This document shows, piece after piece, positions 49,828 to 62,900 of a stretch of DNA of 64,000 bases (positions are counted from its first letter, which is position 1; every line of letters starts with the position of its first letter). The stretch is from Heliocidaris erythrogramma (taxonomy: Eukaryota; Echinodermata; Echinoidea; Camarodonta; Echinometridae): assembly GCA_025617745.1 (NCBI GenBank), contig CM046853.1:10618974-10682973 (forward strand). The letters are read 5' to 3'. The position numbers were made by a program, and so were the translations under genes. The notes below the pieces were generated by a model, which made no database searches, had not been told where the DNA came from, and was given only the letters and a program-made list of their open reading frames with translations.

Positions 49828-50304
49828 GTAAATAAATTTAATGTATTTTTGTTCACTCTCATGGATAGGGTATTACTAGTTTTCAACTCAACTTTATTCA
49901 CTCTAACTTCCTCAAGATAGGCAGTATTAAATGTTGTGCTCCATTATCCAATGGTTAATGTATTAAATGCACCAGAGCTCTATATTTATTGCTTATATCC
50001 TTGAAGAAAGTAGAATATGATTTGCTCAAGCTTGTATTTTTAGAGTATGCATGTACCTTGGCTATGTGTGACATTGTAACATTATTTATACTCTTTAGAA
50101 GTAAAGCACGATCACAGACTTAGGTGGTAACATTCACATCACTCTTGTAAATGATCAGTTGAAATAAATGACTGGTACATGTACTACACTCTGCGAGTCT
50201 TATGCTTTGTTGTGTTCATACCTCTTCTTTTAGTCAAAATCTAGAAGTACCCATGTGAACTAGGCAACACTGAGGTTCACACCCTAGGAATATAGACAAA
50301 GAAA

Positions 50305-50594
50305 TTAGTTATACACAAATGGTACCAGTGTAAATAATTACTGGGTTTTCATCATTTTGTTTCCATAGGCATTATTTTAAATACATGATTATCAGTTTTA
50401 ATTAGGTCATATCTTTTCTTGGACACTTCAGTGAAATTATAAAGTTCAAAATGAAAATCCAGTAATTATTTGTATTGGTACCATTTGTGTTTAGCTAATT
50501 TCCTTGCATACATGTATATTTGTTTCCAAAGGCGTTGTTCCAAAAACATGATTATCAGTTTTAATTAGGTCATATCTTTTCTTGGACACTTCAA
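50305..50594. repeat. Compound inverted and direct repeat
   Basis: The arm TACACAAATGGTACCAGTGT...CAGTAATTA-type sequence at 50306-50352 is mirrored at about 50450-50498. The word CATGATTATCAGTTTTAATT with about 27 following bases is repeated directly at about 50384 and 50549. It is probably a MITE with part of its interior duplicated. Confidence 0.6.
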
Positions 50595-51184
50595 AATTGT
50601 TTTCATATTTTCAACATGGTTGACCATTCTTACTCCTCATAGCAGCAGCAACACAAATTACTTCACGTCACTCTTCAGCTCAGCTACATCATTTTCTTGT
50701 CATGACAACCCAACAACAAACAGGTTTCAGGGTTTATAGATTCTGAAGGATCTGTAAGATTATCCAACAATACCAATAACTACGAGGATACCAATTTTCT
50801 TCAAATTAGTCTGTAATTATCAAAATATTTATTATGACAGATTACCAAACACAGGATGATAATAGCAATGCCAATGAAAATCTTTTTATTAAAAAAAAAA
50901 TCATCCAATACAGATAACATCTACATCAGTAAAAGGCACGAGAGAAGAAGCGCCACTCAACAGGATTACAACAATAGAGCTTATTTTCTATTGATTATAT
51001 TTTTGAAATTAATCAAGATATGACAATCACTGTATGGAAAAAGAGAATGGTTCAAATAAACTCATAGCAAAATGAGTTTGCAGTGGACATGAGAGGTAAT
51101 TAGTTAATAACCCATCCATCATATCAACACTAACAGAGTGATGACAAAGGCACTGGTTGGTTGCAGAAATGCACCATACATATC

Positions 51185-51258
51185 GTCTGTTTGGTGCCAG
51201 AAGGGCGTTAACCCTGTACAAATGATGGGACTTAACGCCCATCTGGCTCCAAACAGAC
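51185..51258. repeat. Long hairpin (27-bp stem, 20-nt loop), pre-miRNA-like
   Basis: The 27-nt arms 51185-51211 and 51232-51258 pair at 25 positions (TGTTTGG, CCAGA, GGGCGTTAA and their complements). Two symmetrical single mismatches and a 20-nt loop complete the fold. The size fits an animal pre-miRNA, but a small MITE can look the same. No known miRNA name is recognised. Confidence 0.5.
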
Positions 51259-52052
51259 AATATACATGTATACTAATTATTAAAACTGGAAGAGTGAACA
51301 TAACAAAAGTTCAAAATGCAAAGTTGTAGGAGTTCACTACTTGTATATCCAAATACACATACTCCATTTCTCTTTCCATTTTAACATTAAATTTTTTTTT
51401 AAACATGGAAATTCAAATGAATTGAAAATCAATACATGTATAAATCACCTCATTTTCTTTGCAATGGTGTCATTTCATCAATTCATCAAAAACACTTTAT
51501 TCATGCTTAAAAAATACAGTTATGATTTGTTTCAGGTACTGACTGCTATCTACAAGTACAAGATCATTTATTATACCTGGATTGAATTTATAAAAAGATT
51601 GTAGAAATTTATTACTAGCAAGGTAAAAATGTAATAAATAATACAAGCTGTCAGTTGTACAGGAGTAAAAATGCACATAAGAATCTTACAAATAAAATAT
51701 CCTGGAAAAAAAATGGATTTTGTAATAAGCACATCACATGCGACCCGATGAAATCAATGCATAGCTGAGCATTCACTTAATGCATGGACGTCCAATAAGT
51801 TACTTGGAATGGTTGTTCAATACACTTTGAAAATGTTAAACTGGCAAATAAACATTTCTTTAACAAATCAGAGAGAGGGTCTAATTTAAAAACTGACATA
51901 TATACAGAGCCCATTCACAGTATTATTATGGTAAAATGGTAAATATTGAAATTATTTTGTATACGAGCACCTTGAAGAAAAACCCGATATCATGTTGCTC
52001 AAGTCAGTTCAGTCATGCAGTGATCTTTGGTAGGGTTTGATGGAAGACATTA

Positions 52053-55000
52053 TTACAGCTTCCAGATTTCATCTCGTGATGAACGCTTTCTTCGGTTAAA
52101 GCTAAACAATAAGAGAGAAAACAAAAATAAATCTGAGTGAAAATAGCATTGACTGCAGGAGGAACATTATACAGAAAAATATAACAGAAGTTAGAAGCAA
52201 GTTAAGAATGAAATTCAAAATTCTGCTCACATATTTTCCACTTTGTTAAAGCTCGTACAAGTGAATAAAACAAAACTAACAAATTACATAACTTTTCAAA
52301 TTAAATGTGGAAGAGATTCAGAAAGATAAATCGGACTTCTGTGATTATCTTGCTAGACAATAGAATTGTTCAGAAATGAGAATGGTTATAAGAGTCTCCA
52401 AAGCACTGCAGCAAAGACAATATGGATGAAAACATATTCACTGAAATTGCTTGCAGAAGATGATGACCAACTCATTTTATGATTTGTGAAATATTCATGA
52501 TATTTTCTTACCACAAGACTGTTCAAAAGAAAATAAATTACTCATGAAGTATCTCAGAACATATATAACACCATTTCTCAAATGACATTTTTCAGGATTA
52601 AAAGATTATAAATTTATTTCTGGTCCAAAAAATAAGAAAATGTTCCAGATTTCTCATCTGTAGGTGATATTACCTCACAAGGTCTACATTATCAAGAGCC
52701 CACTGGTCTTGGTTTACCCCATCATGTCTGGGCTGCCACCACCTGAACCTGACACCAAGCCCCCTAGCCTCTGGGGGTAGATCATAAGACACCCTAGTAG
52801 GTTCACCATAGTCCCTAGGGGCGTGGCTCTGAATCAGATACCAGTGGATACCATTGTCGAGGGTGTACTGGAGGAGGACAGCTTTACTCCTGATGTTGGG
52901 GGAGGCATAGTTGATGTGGCAGGCGGTGTTGTTGGGATCTCGGCTACCAATCTGAAGCACAAAGCCAATCTCTCTGTTGAGAGGAAGAGAAAGACAGATA
53001 AAGGTACAGGACAGGGAAATAAAAACAGAGAATAGATTTCTATACAATACTTTTAAGAACATAATTCAATACTGAGGAACATGATATTATATGAGACAGG
53101 AATGAGATAGACACACGAAGGGCAAAATACAATCAAATATTAGATTTGAAAATATATATACACATATACAACTTTGCACCAGTGAGGATTAATATGTGTG
53201 TTATTACAGGTATAATATGTTTTAATAAACATATTCAATCATGTGGAAACAAGTAAAAGCCTTCTTTGCTATAATGGTCAAAAGAACTCAACCGTGAATT
53301 ATCACCCAGGGTGAAGTTCTTTAGAACCATTATAGCAAAGAATGCTTTTTATGGAAACTGATCGTTTTTTCCTTTCCATCACAGAATCTTGATATTTTTG
53401 GTTACTCATTAACAAAACTAAATTCCTCTTACACAATGAGTCTTGTATCCAGCTCTACTGTCACTGCCTGTCTGAGAGCACACCCACTGAAATACAGAGC
53501 CATGCCATGAGCATGGGGTGTCAGAGGACCACACCCATGACCTTCGCCCCCTCCGTTCACCTTACTCCAGGGGTCCATAGATGGAATGAGACCACGATCA
53601 ACACCATAGCGAAAGTATGTGGGCAGTGGCATGGATGGGGTACATGACTCTCCTGAATAAATTAACAGAAAATTTACAGAAAAAAAAAAAAGCATGTGAA
53701 AACTATATACACTTTTCTTACCATCATTATTCAACGCGAGCCGATAATATTATCTATCCAATACTTTGCAAGTGTGTTTTTATTATGACCTTATCTTCCT
53801 TGTACACCAAGATGATTAATCAAAAGCACCTACTGGGGATTACTCAAAATGGATACTTAAAAATGAACAAATAAATCTTGAGTGATATATCACTGTCAAA
53901 CAAACATATTGCACTAGATGATAGATTCCATATGGGGTAGCTACCACAAATGCATATCTGTTAATGTCAACTACCTGCATATCCTTGATCACAGACACAT
54001 GATGGGCCGTCGACACCCTCTACACATTGCCCATGTCCACTGCACATATCAGGGCATTTCTCTCCTATGTACACATCATCCACTGCCCAGGACGGAGCCA
54101 GACTAGACGCATCTTCTTGGATCCAACGGAACTGTGTGGAACTGAAAGTAAGAGGTCAAAGTAAAATCAATAAAAGTCAAATCAATTAACCAATGACTAA
54201 ATGGCTTAGGAAAAGATCTTTTGGACATGAACTTATAGGCTATATCCTTGGATTGACGAGAGAGAGAGAGAGAGTTCATAGAAATGGACAAAAGTTTGCC
54301 TGTCAAATATCTAGGTCAGTATAAGCTTTAATTAACCACATGTTATCCCTGTGCTGGTTACATACATGTAAATCATCAATATGGCACGAAAAAGAGACAT
54401 GATAACGAAGCTTTTCGACCTGCACTCATCAGGTTATCACGCAGGTATATAACAAATTACTTGAAATCAACTATATTATAATCGGTGAACCCGGACGCAA
54501 CCTAGACGCCGTAATTTCAGAACAATCGCAAAGCTTGGACGAACTCCTTTTGTCTGCACAGAAGAGGTTCATGCGATTGAATGTAAGCAGCTTCCAGAAA
54601 GCGTAAATGCGCTGAGCTTCTGGCCCGGGACATAATTGAGAATTGATCGTCGGCATAGCTTTGTGCGCAAGCTGGATTGTTCAGCAAGTGGAGACCAATC
54701 GCTGAATCGCATTTGGCTATCTTTGGTCTGTTAGCGTGCATTTCAGATTTGCAGGCACGGACGGGCTGCGTGCGCTGATTGGTTGTACGGTTCCGAATAG
54801 TCGAGGGGATGTGTTGTTTAATGCGATCAGCCAACCGCTGAGAAGTACGGCCCACATACCTGGCATCGCACCGGCACTGAAATTGGTAAATAACATTACT
54901 CAAGTGGGGGGTGGGTAGTACATCCTTGCTAGTTGACGGTAGCATCCTGTGTGTAGAAAACACAATGCGTGTCGAAACCGCGTAATAGCAACGTGACACT

Positions 55001-56877
55001 GCGTGTTTGATCTGACTGGCGTATTTGTCAGATACCTTACCCCTCCAGGGTAGTTTGAGGTACACGGGGCATTTGGCAGGTCCAAATCTGGTGTCAGATT
55101 TGGATTGTGCCTCCAGCGTCCGTGTTATGGTGCGAGATATAACATGCTCAGGGTAACCATTGTCAAGGAGAATAGTTTTGATTTTCGCGACTTCGGGAGC
55201 TAATTTGCACGCAGAGCAAATCCTAAGGGCGCAGCACACTAAGTTTCTAATGAGCCCAATCTTGTATGAAGTTGCACTGTACGAGTCCCATCTCGTGTAT
55301 TGCCCGGTGAATGTGGGCTTGCGGTAGACGGAAGTGATGAATTTCCCATCACTTCTCTCCACGAGAACGTCGAGAAATGGGAGCGCATTGGACAGTTCAA
55401 TTTCACATGTGAATTTTAGCGCGGGATGGAGCCGGTTCAGTTGTGTAAGGAAAGCCTCACACGCTGCGCGGTTATCAAAAATTGCAAAAACTGTGCAGAC
55501 AAAAGGAGTTCGTCCAAGCTTTGCGATTGTTCTGAAATTACGGCGTCTAGGTTGGGTCCGGGTTCACCGATTATAATATAGTTGATTTCAAGTAATTTGT
55601 TATATACCTGCGTGATAACCTGATGAGTGCAGGTCGAAAAGCTTCGTTATCATGTCTCTTTTTCGTGCCATATTGAAATTTTGCAGTACCAAGAAATTAT
55701 TTATGTAAATCATCCTTAAAATAATGAAAGTTGTCCAAGAAATATTGCAGGAGTTCTCTGCATTTAAAAGCACTACACTAATCCACTGATCCAGATATCA
55801 TGGGAAATAAAGAGCCTGAGAGTAACAAATATCATTTACCCAGATACTGTATCACTTGGAAGCTCCATCGTAACAGTCTGCCATTGATGATACTCATTCT
55901 CTGAGTACGAGCTGCTGTCATGGTAACCAAACGGATCGCATCTCACATCCTCTTCATCTCCTGGGAGACAGGCTGGTTTGAGGACCGTCCACTGACCTTG
56001 GCTAGGATCAGTGGTGTACTCCAGGATTACAGGATACTCTAGGTTACAAGATGGGGTGCTCTGACATCCAACTACAATCTAGATGGAAGTGGGGAAAGAG
56101 AACATGAAGATTGACTGATAACACAAAGATTGACTGATAACACAAAGAGACCAATCAGTGGAAGAAAAACTTTCAGATATATAAAAAAAAAACCCCAGAC
56201 ATTTCCACTTTATTATAAAAGGGGGTATGCAATGTAATTTAAGAAAGGGGATTTCATGGCAAACATAGGCTAAGATTTAATTGCAAGAAATAATATTTTT
56301 ACTTATATGCTTTTAATGCACAAATTCCTACATAAATCAGTGACATGATGCAGATCTTTTTTTTTCACTTCCTCTATCACAGACAAATATAGTGCAATAT
56401 AATCGGGATCGTAACAAATTTACTGTACTTGCCTTAAACTGTATCATGTAATTCTTGTCCACTATGAGTTGTCTGGTGATGGCTGCACTGTCAAAAGCTG
56501 CATTCCTTTCATTTGCCCAGAAGAGGGCAGTGTTACGCTGACGACAAACTTCTTGCTGTCTCTGTCCATAGGGGTAAAACTCCCACATCACGCTTTGATG
56601 ATGTCCATGTTCAAATGACTCAGACAATGAACTAGGATTGATCTCGGAACCACCTAATTATAATAACATAGAACAGAAGTATGAAAGAGAGGATAGCCAA
56701 TGTTGTTGAGATCACAATACTATACCCCGAGCACTTCACACAAATAGCAATGATTTATGTAAATAATACTTATTGTTGATGGAATTTAGAAGCAGAAAAA
56801 GATGATAATGATGATAACAATGAATCTGATTATGATGATAATGATGATGGGTGTAATGATGATGGGTGTGATGATGA

Positions 56878-56913
<36 letters not shown>

Positions 56914-59900
56914 TTAGTGATTCTGATGGTGAAAATTAATGATGATGATGATGATGATGATGATGATAATCACGATGATGATATTTATAATTTATTTTTT
57001 TTTAATTTGGAGGTGTTGTGGATCAGTGGATAAGTCCCTGGACTGTGAACCACGAGGTCCGGGGTTCGAATCCCACCGCAGCACTAGCGTCCTTTGGCAA
57101 GACGTTAATCTACATTTGCCACTCTCCACCCAGGTGTTAAATGGGTACCTGGTAGGATGCGAAAGTTAATGTCGTTTGCTTAGCATGTGGCGCTTTACAG
57201 CGACTGGCTGGAATACTCCCCAGGGAGCGGATAAAGTGCACACATTGTGTGCGGGCATGTCAGAATCCAATGACCGGGGTAATAATATAATATATCTGTA
57301 AAGCGCTTAGAAACACAACCATGTATTAGGCGCTATATAAAAGCGGAATATTATTATGATGATGCTGATAATGATGATAATGAGAATACTTACCGATGAG
57401 GATATTATCCAGTGCCCACTGAGCCTGCACCCTAGTGATGTCTAGAGGTTGCCACCATCTGAACTGAGTCGCATGTGTCCTGGCCTCAACTGGAAGGAAT
57501 ATGTATTCCTGTTTGGGGATCTGGTACTGCTCATAATACAACTCCTTGAGCAAAGTCCAGCTGATTCCTGTATGTGGAATATGATGGAAATATTAAAGAG
57601 CTTTGTTTATTGCCAGTGTTTTACATCTATACATGAAAAAAAGAATAAAAATGTTGTTTTCAATGTAGATTAGTTTATCAGAGACTGAAAATGTCGTTAT
57701 GGGGATTTGCCTCCCTTCACCAATTAAAAATAAAATCCCCTATCGATACCAGGGATGTACTTAACCCCTACCATGCCGTGGGCGGCAAATTCCGCCCAAG
57801 AATGTGAGTGTTGAACATTTTGTTAAGGCTCACAATGGCTTGAAAATTCTTCCTCATACAGAAACCTGTGCTTCCAATATGTTTATACCTATGCAATAAA
57901 TCTTTGCCCAGTTTGCTCAAGAAAAAAAAAGAACTTGAAAGTTCATTTTTGACAATTGCTCAAAATTCTGGTGGCATGGAAGGGGTTAAATTATGACAGT
58001 TACTTGCACCTCTTTTGTCAGGACGACTTATCTTTGAAGGAAAAATCTATGGTTTTATATGTGATAGTTCTAAGTGGTAAACAGGGCAATCTCTTACTTT
58101 TCGACCTACAAATCACTTGAACAACTTACAATTTTTAATTAGTTTGATATGTTTGTCCCAAAAATATGAATATGCAGACAATTTTTTAGCACAGGCAGAA
58201 CGCAGAATAATTGAATAAATCATTTAGTATCTATCCCTATATACAGCATCAAACTAACTTTAATAGAAGATCAGTACTCACCTCCATTGGTGGAGTATTG
58301 GAGGATGACAGACTCAAGTCTACTTGCAGCTGTCAAACAATTCTCAGCATTATTTGGGCTTCCAATTACAATGTAGAACTGGATGAATCTACAATCAGTG
58401 GAAACGGGAGTTAGAGATAAAAAATTGGCAAGTATATTTCATGTAAATAACTACTTCATATTCTCCAATACAATACATACATAGACATTAAAATATATCA
58501 TACTATATTTGTAGAATTAATAATTTGGACATCCTGTAACCTCTTTATATGTAAAATCTGACATATAATGCATTAATTTAGGAGAAAGTACGGCCACAAG
58601 AGGAGAACATCAAGCCGTAATACATGACCAAACCAAAATATGAGTTGCTGATTTTTTTTTACTTCAATACATGGAATATATTACCTTGCATCTCTGAGAT
58701 CAAGTGATGTAGTCCTAGCTAGCCTCACTCCACTCCCACTGAAGTAGAGTGACCTCGCCTCCCTCAGTACCCCACATGTCCTTTCACTGCTTCCCTTGGT
58801 AATAACCCCACCCTGGATGAGAGGCCAGTTGCTGGGAGACATCTCACTACCAACAACCTCCTCCTTTAGGTATGTCTGAAGGCAAAAGAAGATAAGATTG
58901 AGAACATCTTGAGGGGTTACACACATTTAGAGAAGTACATTACACAAAATCAGGATACCATATCATAGTTTATTGCGATTTCTCATGAAAGCAAAAAAAA
59001 ACCATAACCCAGCAGTGGCCATTGGTGCAGTATAGCCAAGACAAGAAGTGCAAGAAAACGTATGCAGGTATTCTCTGTTGTGGAGCATCACTACAATAAT
59101 TTTATGAGTTGTGCTAATGAACAAAAAGAAATACATATTGTCTGGTAAGAACAAGAAGGACACATATATGTATAACTCAAAGATAAACCAATTAATAACT
59201 AGCACATCAATGATGTGGCGCTCATCCGGCATCCAGCAAAGAAATTCAAGAAATTTGTACTTTTTTGTGATCTTTTTAATAAACTTCGCATAAATTATAA
59301 TTTTCTAGACAAAATTTCAAAATTCCGAGTAGAAGTTCAATGAACCTCATGAAAGTCTTTCAGATGGAAAAAAAAAAATCGAAATCGCTCAATAAATGAG
59401 GAAGAAGCAATTTTTGTGATTTTTGAATAAATATTGCATAAATTAGCATAATTAATTTTGTAGACAAAATTTCAAAATTCTGTGTAGAAGTTCAATGAAC
59501 CTCATGAAAGTCTTTCAGATGGAACAAAAAAAATTGAAATCGGTCAATAAATGAGGAAGGAGAAGCAATTTTTGTGATTTTTGAATAAATATCGCATAAA
59601 TTAGCATAATTAATTTTGTAGACAAAATTTCAAAATTCCGTGTAGAAGTTCAATGAACCTCATGAAAGTCTTTCAGATGGAACAAAAAAATTGAAATCGG
59701 TCAATAAATAAGGAGAAGCAATTTTTGTGATTTTTGAATAAATATCGCATAAATTAGCATAATTAATTTTGTAGACAAAATTTCAAAATTCCGTGTACAA
59801 GTTCAATGAACCTCATGAAAGTCTTTCAGATGGAACAAAAAAAATCGAAATCGGTCAATAAATGAGGAAGGAGAAGCAATTTTAGTGATTTTTGAGAAAT

Positions 59901-62900
59901 GCGCATAAATTAGCATTTTTAATGAGTTTCAAAATTCAATTTTCGAATCCCCCACCTAGTGCTATCATATAAAGCAAACGGAATTAAAATCGGGTATGAA
60001 ATGGAGAAGAAGAAGCATTTTGAAATTGTGGACGGACGACGGACGACGGACGCCTCGCCACGGCATAAGCTCATCGGGCCCATTCGGGCCGGATGAGCTA
60101 AAAATGGAAGATTTATATTAAACGCATTATCATTACCGATAATCCAGAACTGCTCTCACACAAGTCACCATGAAAACCTGGATCACAGATGCAAACTGGA
60201 TAGTCACATGACCCATGACCACTACACATGAAAGGACAGGATGGACCTATCCTGATATCATCTAGAGCCCATTGCTGGTAAGATGGGTGAGGAGTAGGTG
60301 AAGCACCCTGGTACCATCGGAATCGAGTTGGTCTGATGTAAGACAGGGAAATAAATTTTATATCAGAGTTTGGTGAAATGTTAGAGAGTAACAAATCCTT
60401 AAAATCCTCACAGGATGACGAAAAATTAGCATTTGAGAAGTGAAGTTCAAGAATACATATATATGTCACACCAAAACAAAATAGACTTGCAAATATGAAG
60501 GAACAGTATCTATCTTACACCTAAAACACTACACACATGAATACTCACAAAACAAATATCCATATGGATTGACAGATTTTTATTGAACACATTTCTAGCA
60601 ATCATATTCATCACAAAAAGGAAAGAAAATGTTTCACAGAGCTATGGCATATATGAAGTGGTCAGAGTGGTATTCAAACAAGATGAATGCGACTGCGTCT
60701 CCTATATGCCTCTGCCTAAATTTCAGAAATTGACCTTCTGCGACCTTTGACCTCTGACCCAAAAATCTAGTCCGATCGTCTTCTGATGGTTCATAACTCA
60801 AATGGTTCTTGAGTAATCGCGGGACGGACAGACAACCTAAAAACATAATGCCTCTGGCACCATCCTCGGTGGGCGGAGGCATAAAAATTCCCAGTTGACT
60901 ACTTCCACATGTAAACATGTGTATATTTGAAACCTATACCACCTCAAAGTTTTAAAATTTTCTGTTCTTTGATCGCTTCAAATGAGCTAAATAGTTAAAA
61001 ACAAAGATTACAGTGAAAGTTACGTGATATATCTCACCTTCCCGCCATCTTGTCTGTCAGGGGTATAACTAATCTCCTCCATCCACTGAAAGGAAAGAGG
61101 ATACTAGGAAGGGTCACATCATCACCACAGCTAGGGTCAGAGGGTAAGCAGGACTGAGTGACCAATGACCAGGTTAGACCATGGTCAATGGAATAGACCA
61201 GCTGGATGGGCTGGATTGGACTATCCCAAGATGAGTTACAACCAATGCTGATCTGCAGGATAAAATCAAAGAATTCAGGAAGGTTAATGGGACACATTAA
61301 ACATACATCCATCTTGGATTAAGACATTCTACAGTTTGAAAATTATGGTGAAGAAAGTTCCATAACAACAAAATAGTCACCTGTAAAAATAGTGAACAAT
61401 GGAAACTCCACTGAAAAATGATGGAAATGGCTTACAAAGATTCATCTTAAGCGTAATGATAATTTCAAGTACAATTCAAACAAACCAGTCACACTGCTAA
61501 AATACACTCAGACTGGTCATCTGGCAATACTCCAAGGTTTAACAATTATCATAACTTACTAGAAATGCAAGAGGAAAGTTGACTTTGTAATCTAAAAAAA
61601 GTATTCCATGATGCCATCTATTAAGGCGATCTATGATTTAAAAAAACAAAACTACAAAATAGACATAATACCTTGAACTCTAGTACATCCCCCTTCTTCA
61701 ATATCATGTCATGGGTCGTCAAAGATGAACTCTCAGCTGGGTCAATTCCTCCAATCCAGGACACCCCATCCCTCATAGGTTGCATTCCTGTGTCACCAAG
61801 TCCTGCATTGCTGGCACAGAACTCTCCTACAACTGCATTATCGGAGAACAGCCAGTGGGCTTTGATATTTTCTGTTGGGAATGAGTCCCTCAGAAGGTGA
61901 GGCAGGGTGGCTGACCCCCCTATGAAGACATTGTCGATGGCCCAGTCTGCAGTATCAGGGCCTGTGTGAGATGGCTGCCACCATTTCAGACGGGTGCCGT
62001 TGTGGCGTGCCTCAGGAGGGAGAGCTAGTGACACAAATCTGTGTTGAAAAGTATTATCATGAAAAGCTTTAAAATAATTATAATTTCGCGACAAAAATTG
62101 ATTCATCATGAGGAATGAAGAATTTAAAGTTTTCAAGTCCACTGAAAATAACAAATCAAACATTATCTGCAGGTTTGAGAAGAAACATCTACAGTTTACA
62201 TGTAAATACACTACAGATAATTGAAGACTAAACCAAAATTATCTGGTTTCAAAATACTCTCTTATTCTCACTTTACAAACAGCAGAATACAATCTGTTTT
62301 GTTTACAGCTTGTAGCATACTATCCAAAATCAGAATTCCATCTATTTAGTACCAATCACAAATATATTGAAGAGCAAAGACCATGCTATGTCTTGGAAAG
62401 TACTGCCCCATATTAGGAGGTTCTATGAGACAAATTAAAATAGATTGCGTAATGCTTACGTTTCTCTCTGGTACTGGTGATGGTATAATTCCAACAACAG
62501 GGTCCATGTTATACCCCCATCTAAGGAATACTCCAGCAACACTCCTTCATCCCGATGCTGAGGGGGGTTCAAGCAGCCAAAGCGGAAATAGAACTGGACA
62601 TAGTCGGCATGGGTCAGATCAAAGTCTGAGGTTACCAACTGTCTGCTGCAGGACTGGTTTGGGAGTAACAAAGAAAGATGATCAATCATAAATATATTCA
62701 CTAGCTCTTACACTTTGGATAATGAAGGTCATAATATGCATCTCAATCTTTATAATTTGGTCTTAGCACAATTACGAAAAAGGTCTTCGCACACAAAGCA
62801 TGAAGGGAGTTTTAGATAACATACTAGAGCACTTTGAGCACTTCAGCATTTCAGTTACTCAGTAGAATTAGATCAAATGTAGAACTAAATCAAATGTTTC

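Larger units (their letters stand above)
49119..52052. other. Convergent intergenic region between ARL8 and reelin
   Basis: No coding exon was recognised. It holds a MITE (49662-49827), a repeat/inverted-repeat pair (50305-50594) and a long hairpin (51185-51258). The 3' UTR of reelin probably occupies the upper part, since TTTATT (AATAAA on the minus strand) occurs near 51606, 51566 and 51496. Confidence 0.5.
54378..55702 (-). mobile_element. Penelope-like retroelement, 5'-deleted, with GIY-YIG endonuclease
   Basis: ATGTAAATCATC flanks the insertion at 54366-54377 and 55703-55714, a 12-bp target duplication. About 180-bp inverted terminal units lie at 54378-54556 and 55497-55675. An open minus-strand frame from about 55493 to 54517 carries the RT C-terminus ([27 protein letters not shown]) and a GIY-YIG-type endonuclease ([27 protein letters not shown]). 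This is the domain pair diagnostic of Penelope-like elements. The RT N-terminal part is missing at a junction next to the 5' unit, so the copy cannot be autonomous. It sits in the reelin intron between exons 56078-55840 and 54141-53975. Confidence 0.92.

Noticed and set aside
57009-57085. tRNA-like segment with A and B boxes
   Set aside because: It is fused to a SINE body and repeat tail shared with another copy, so it is not a functional tRNA.
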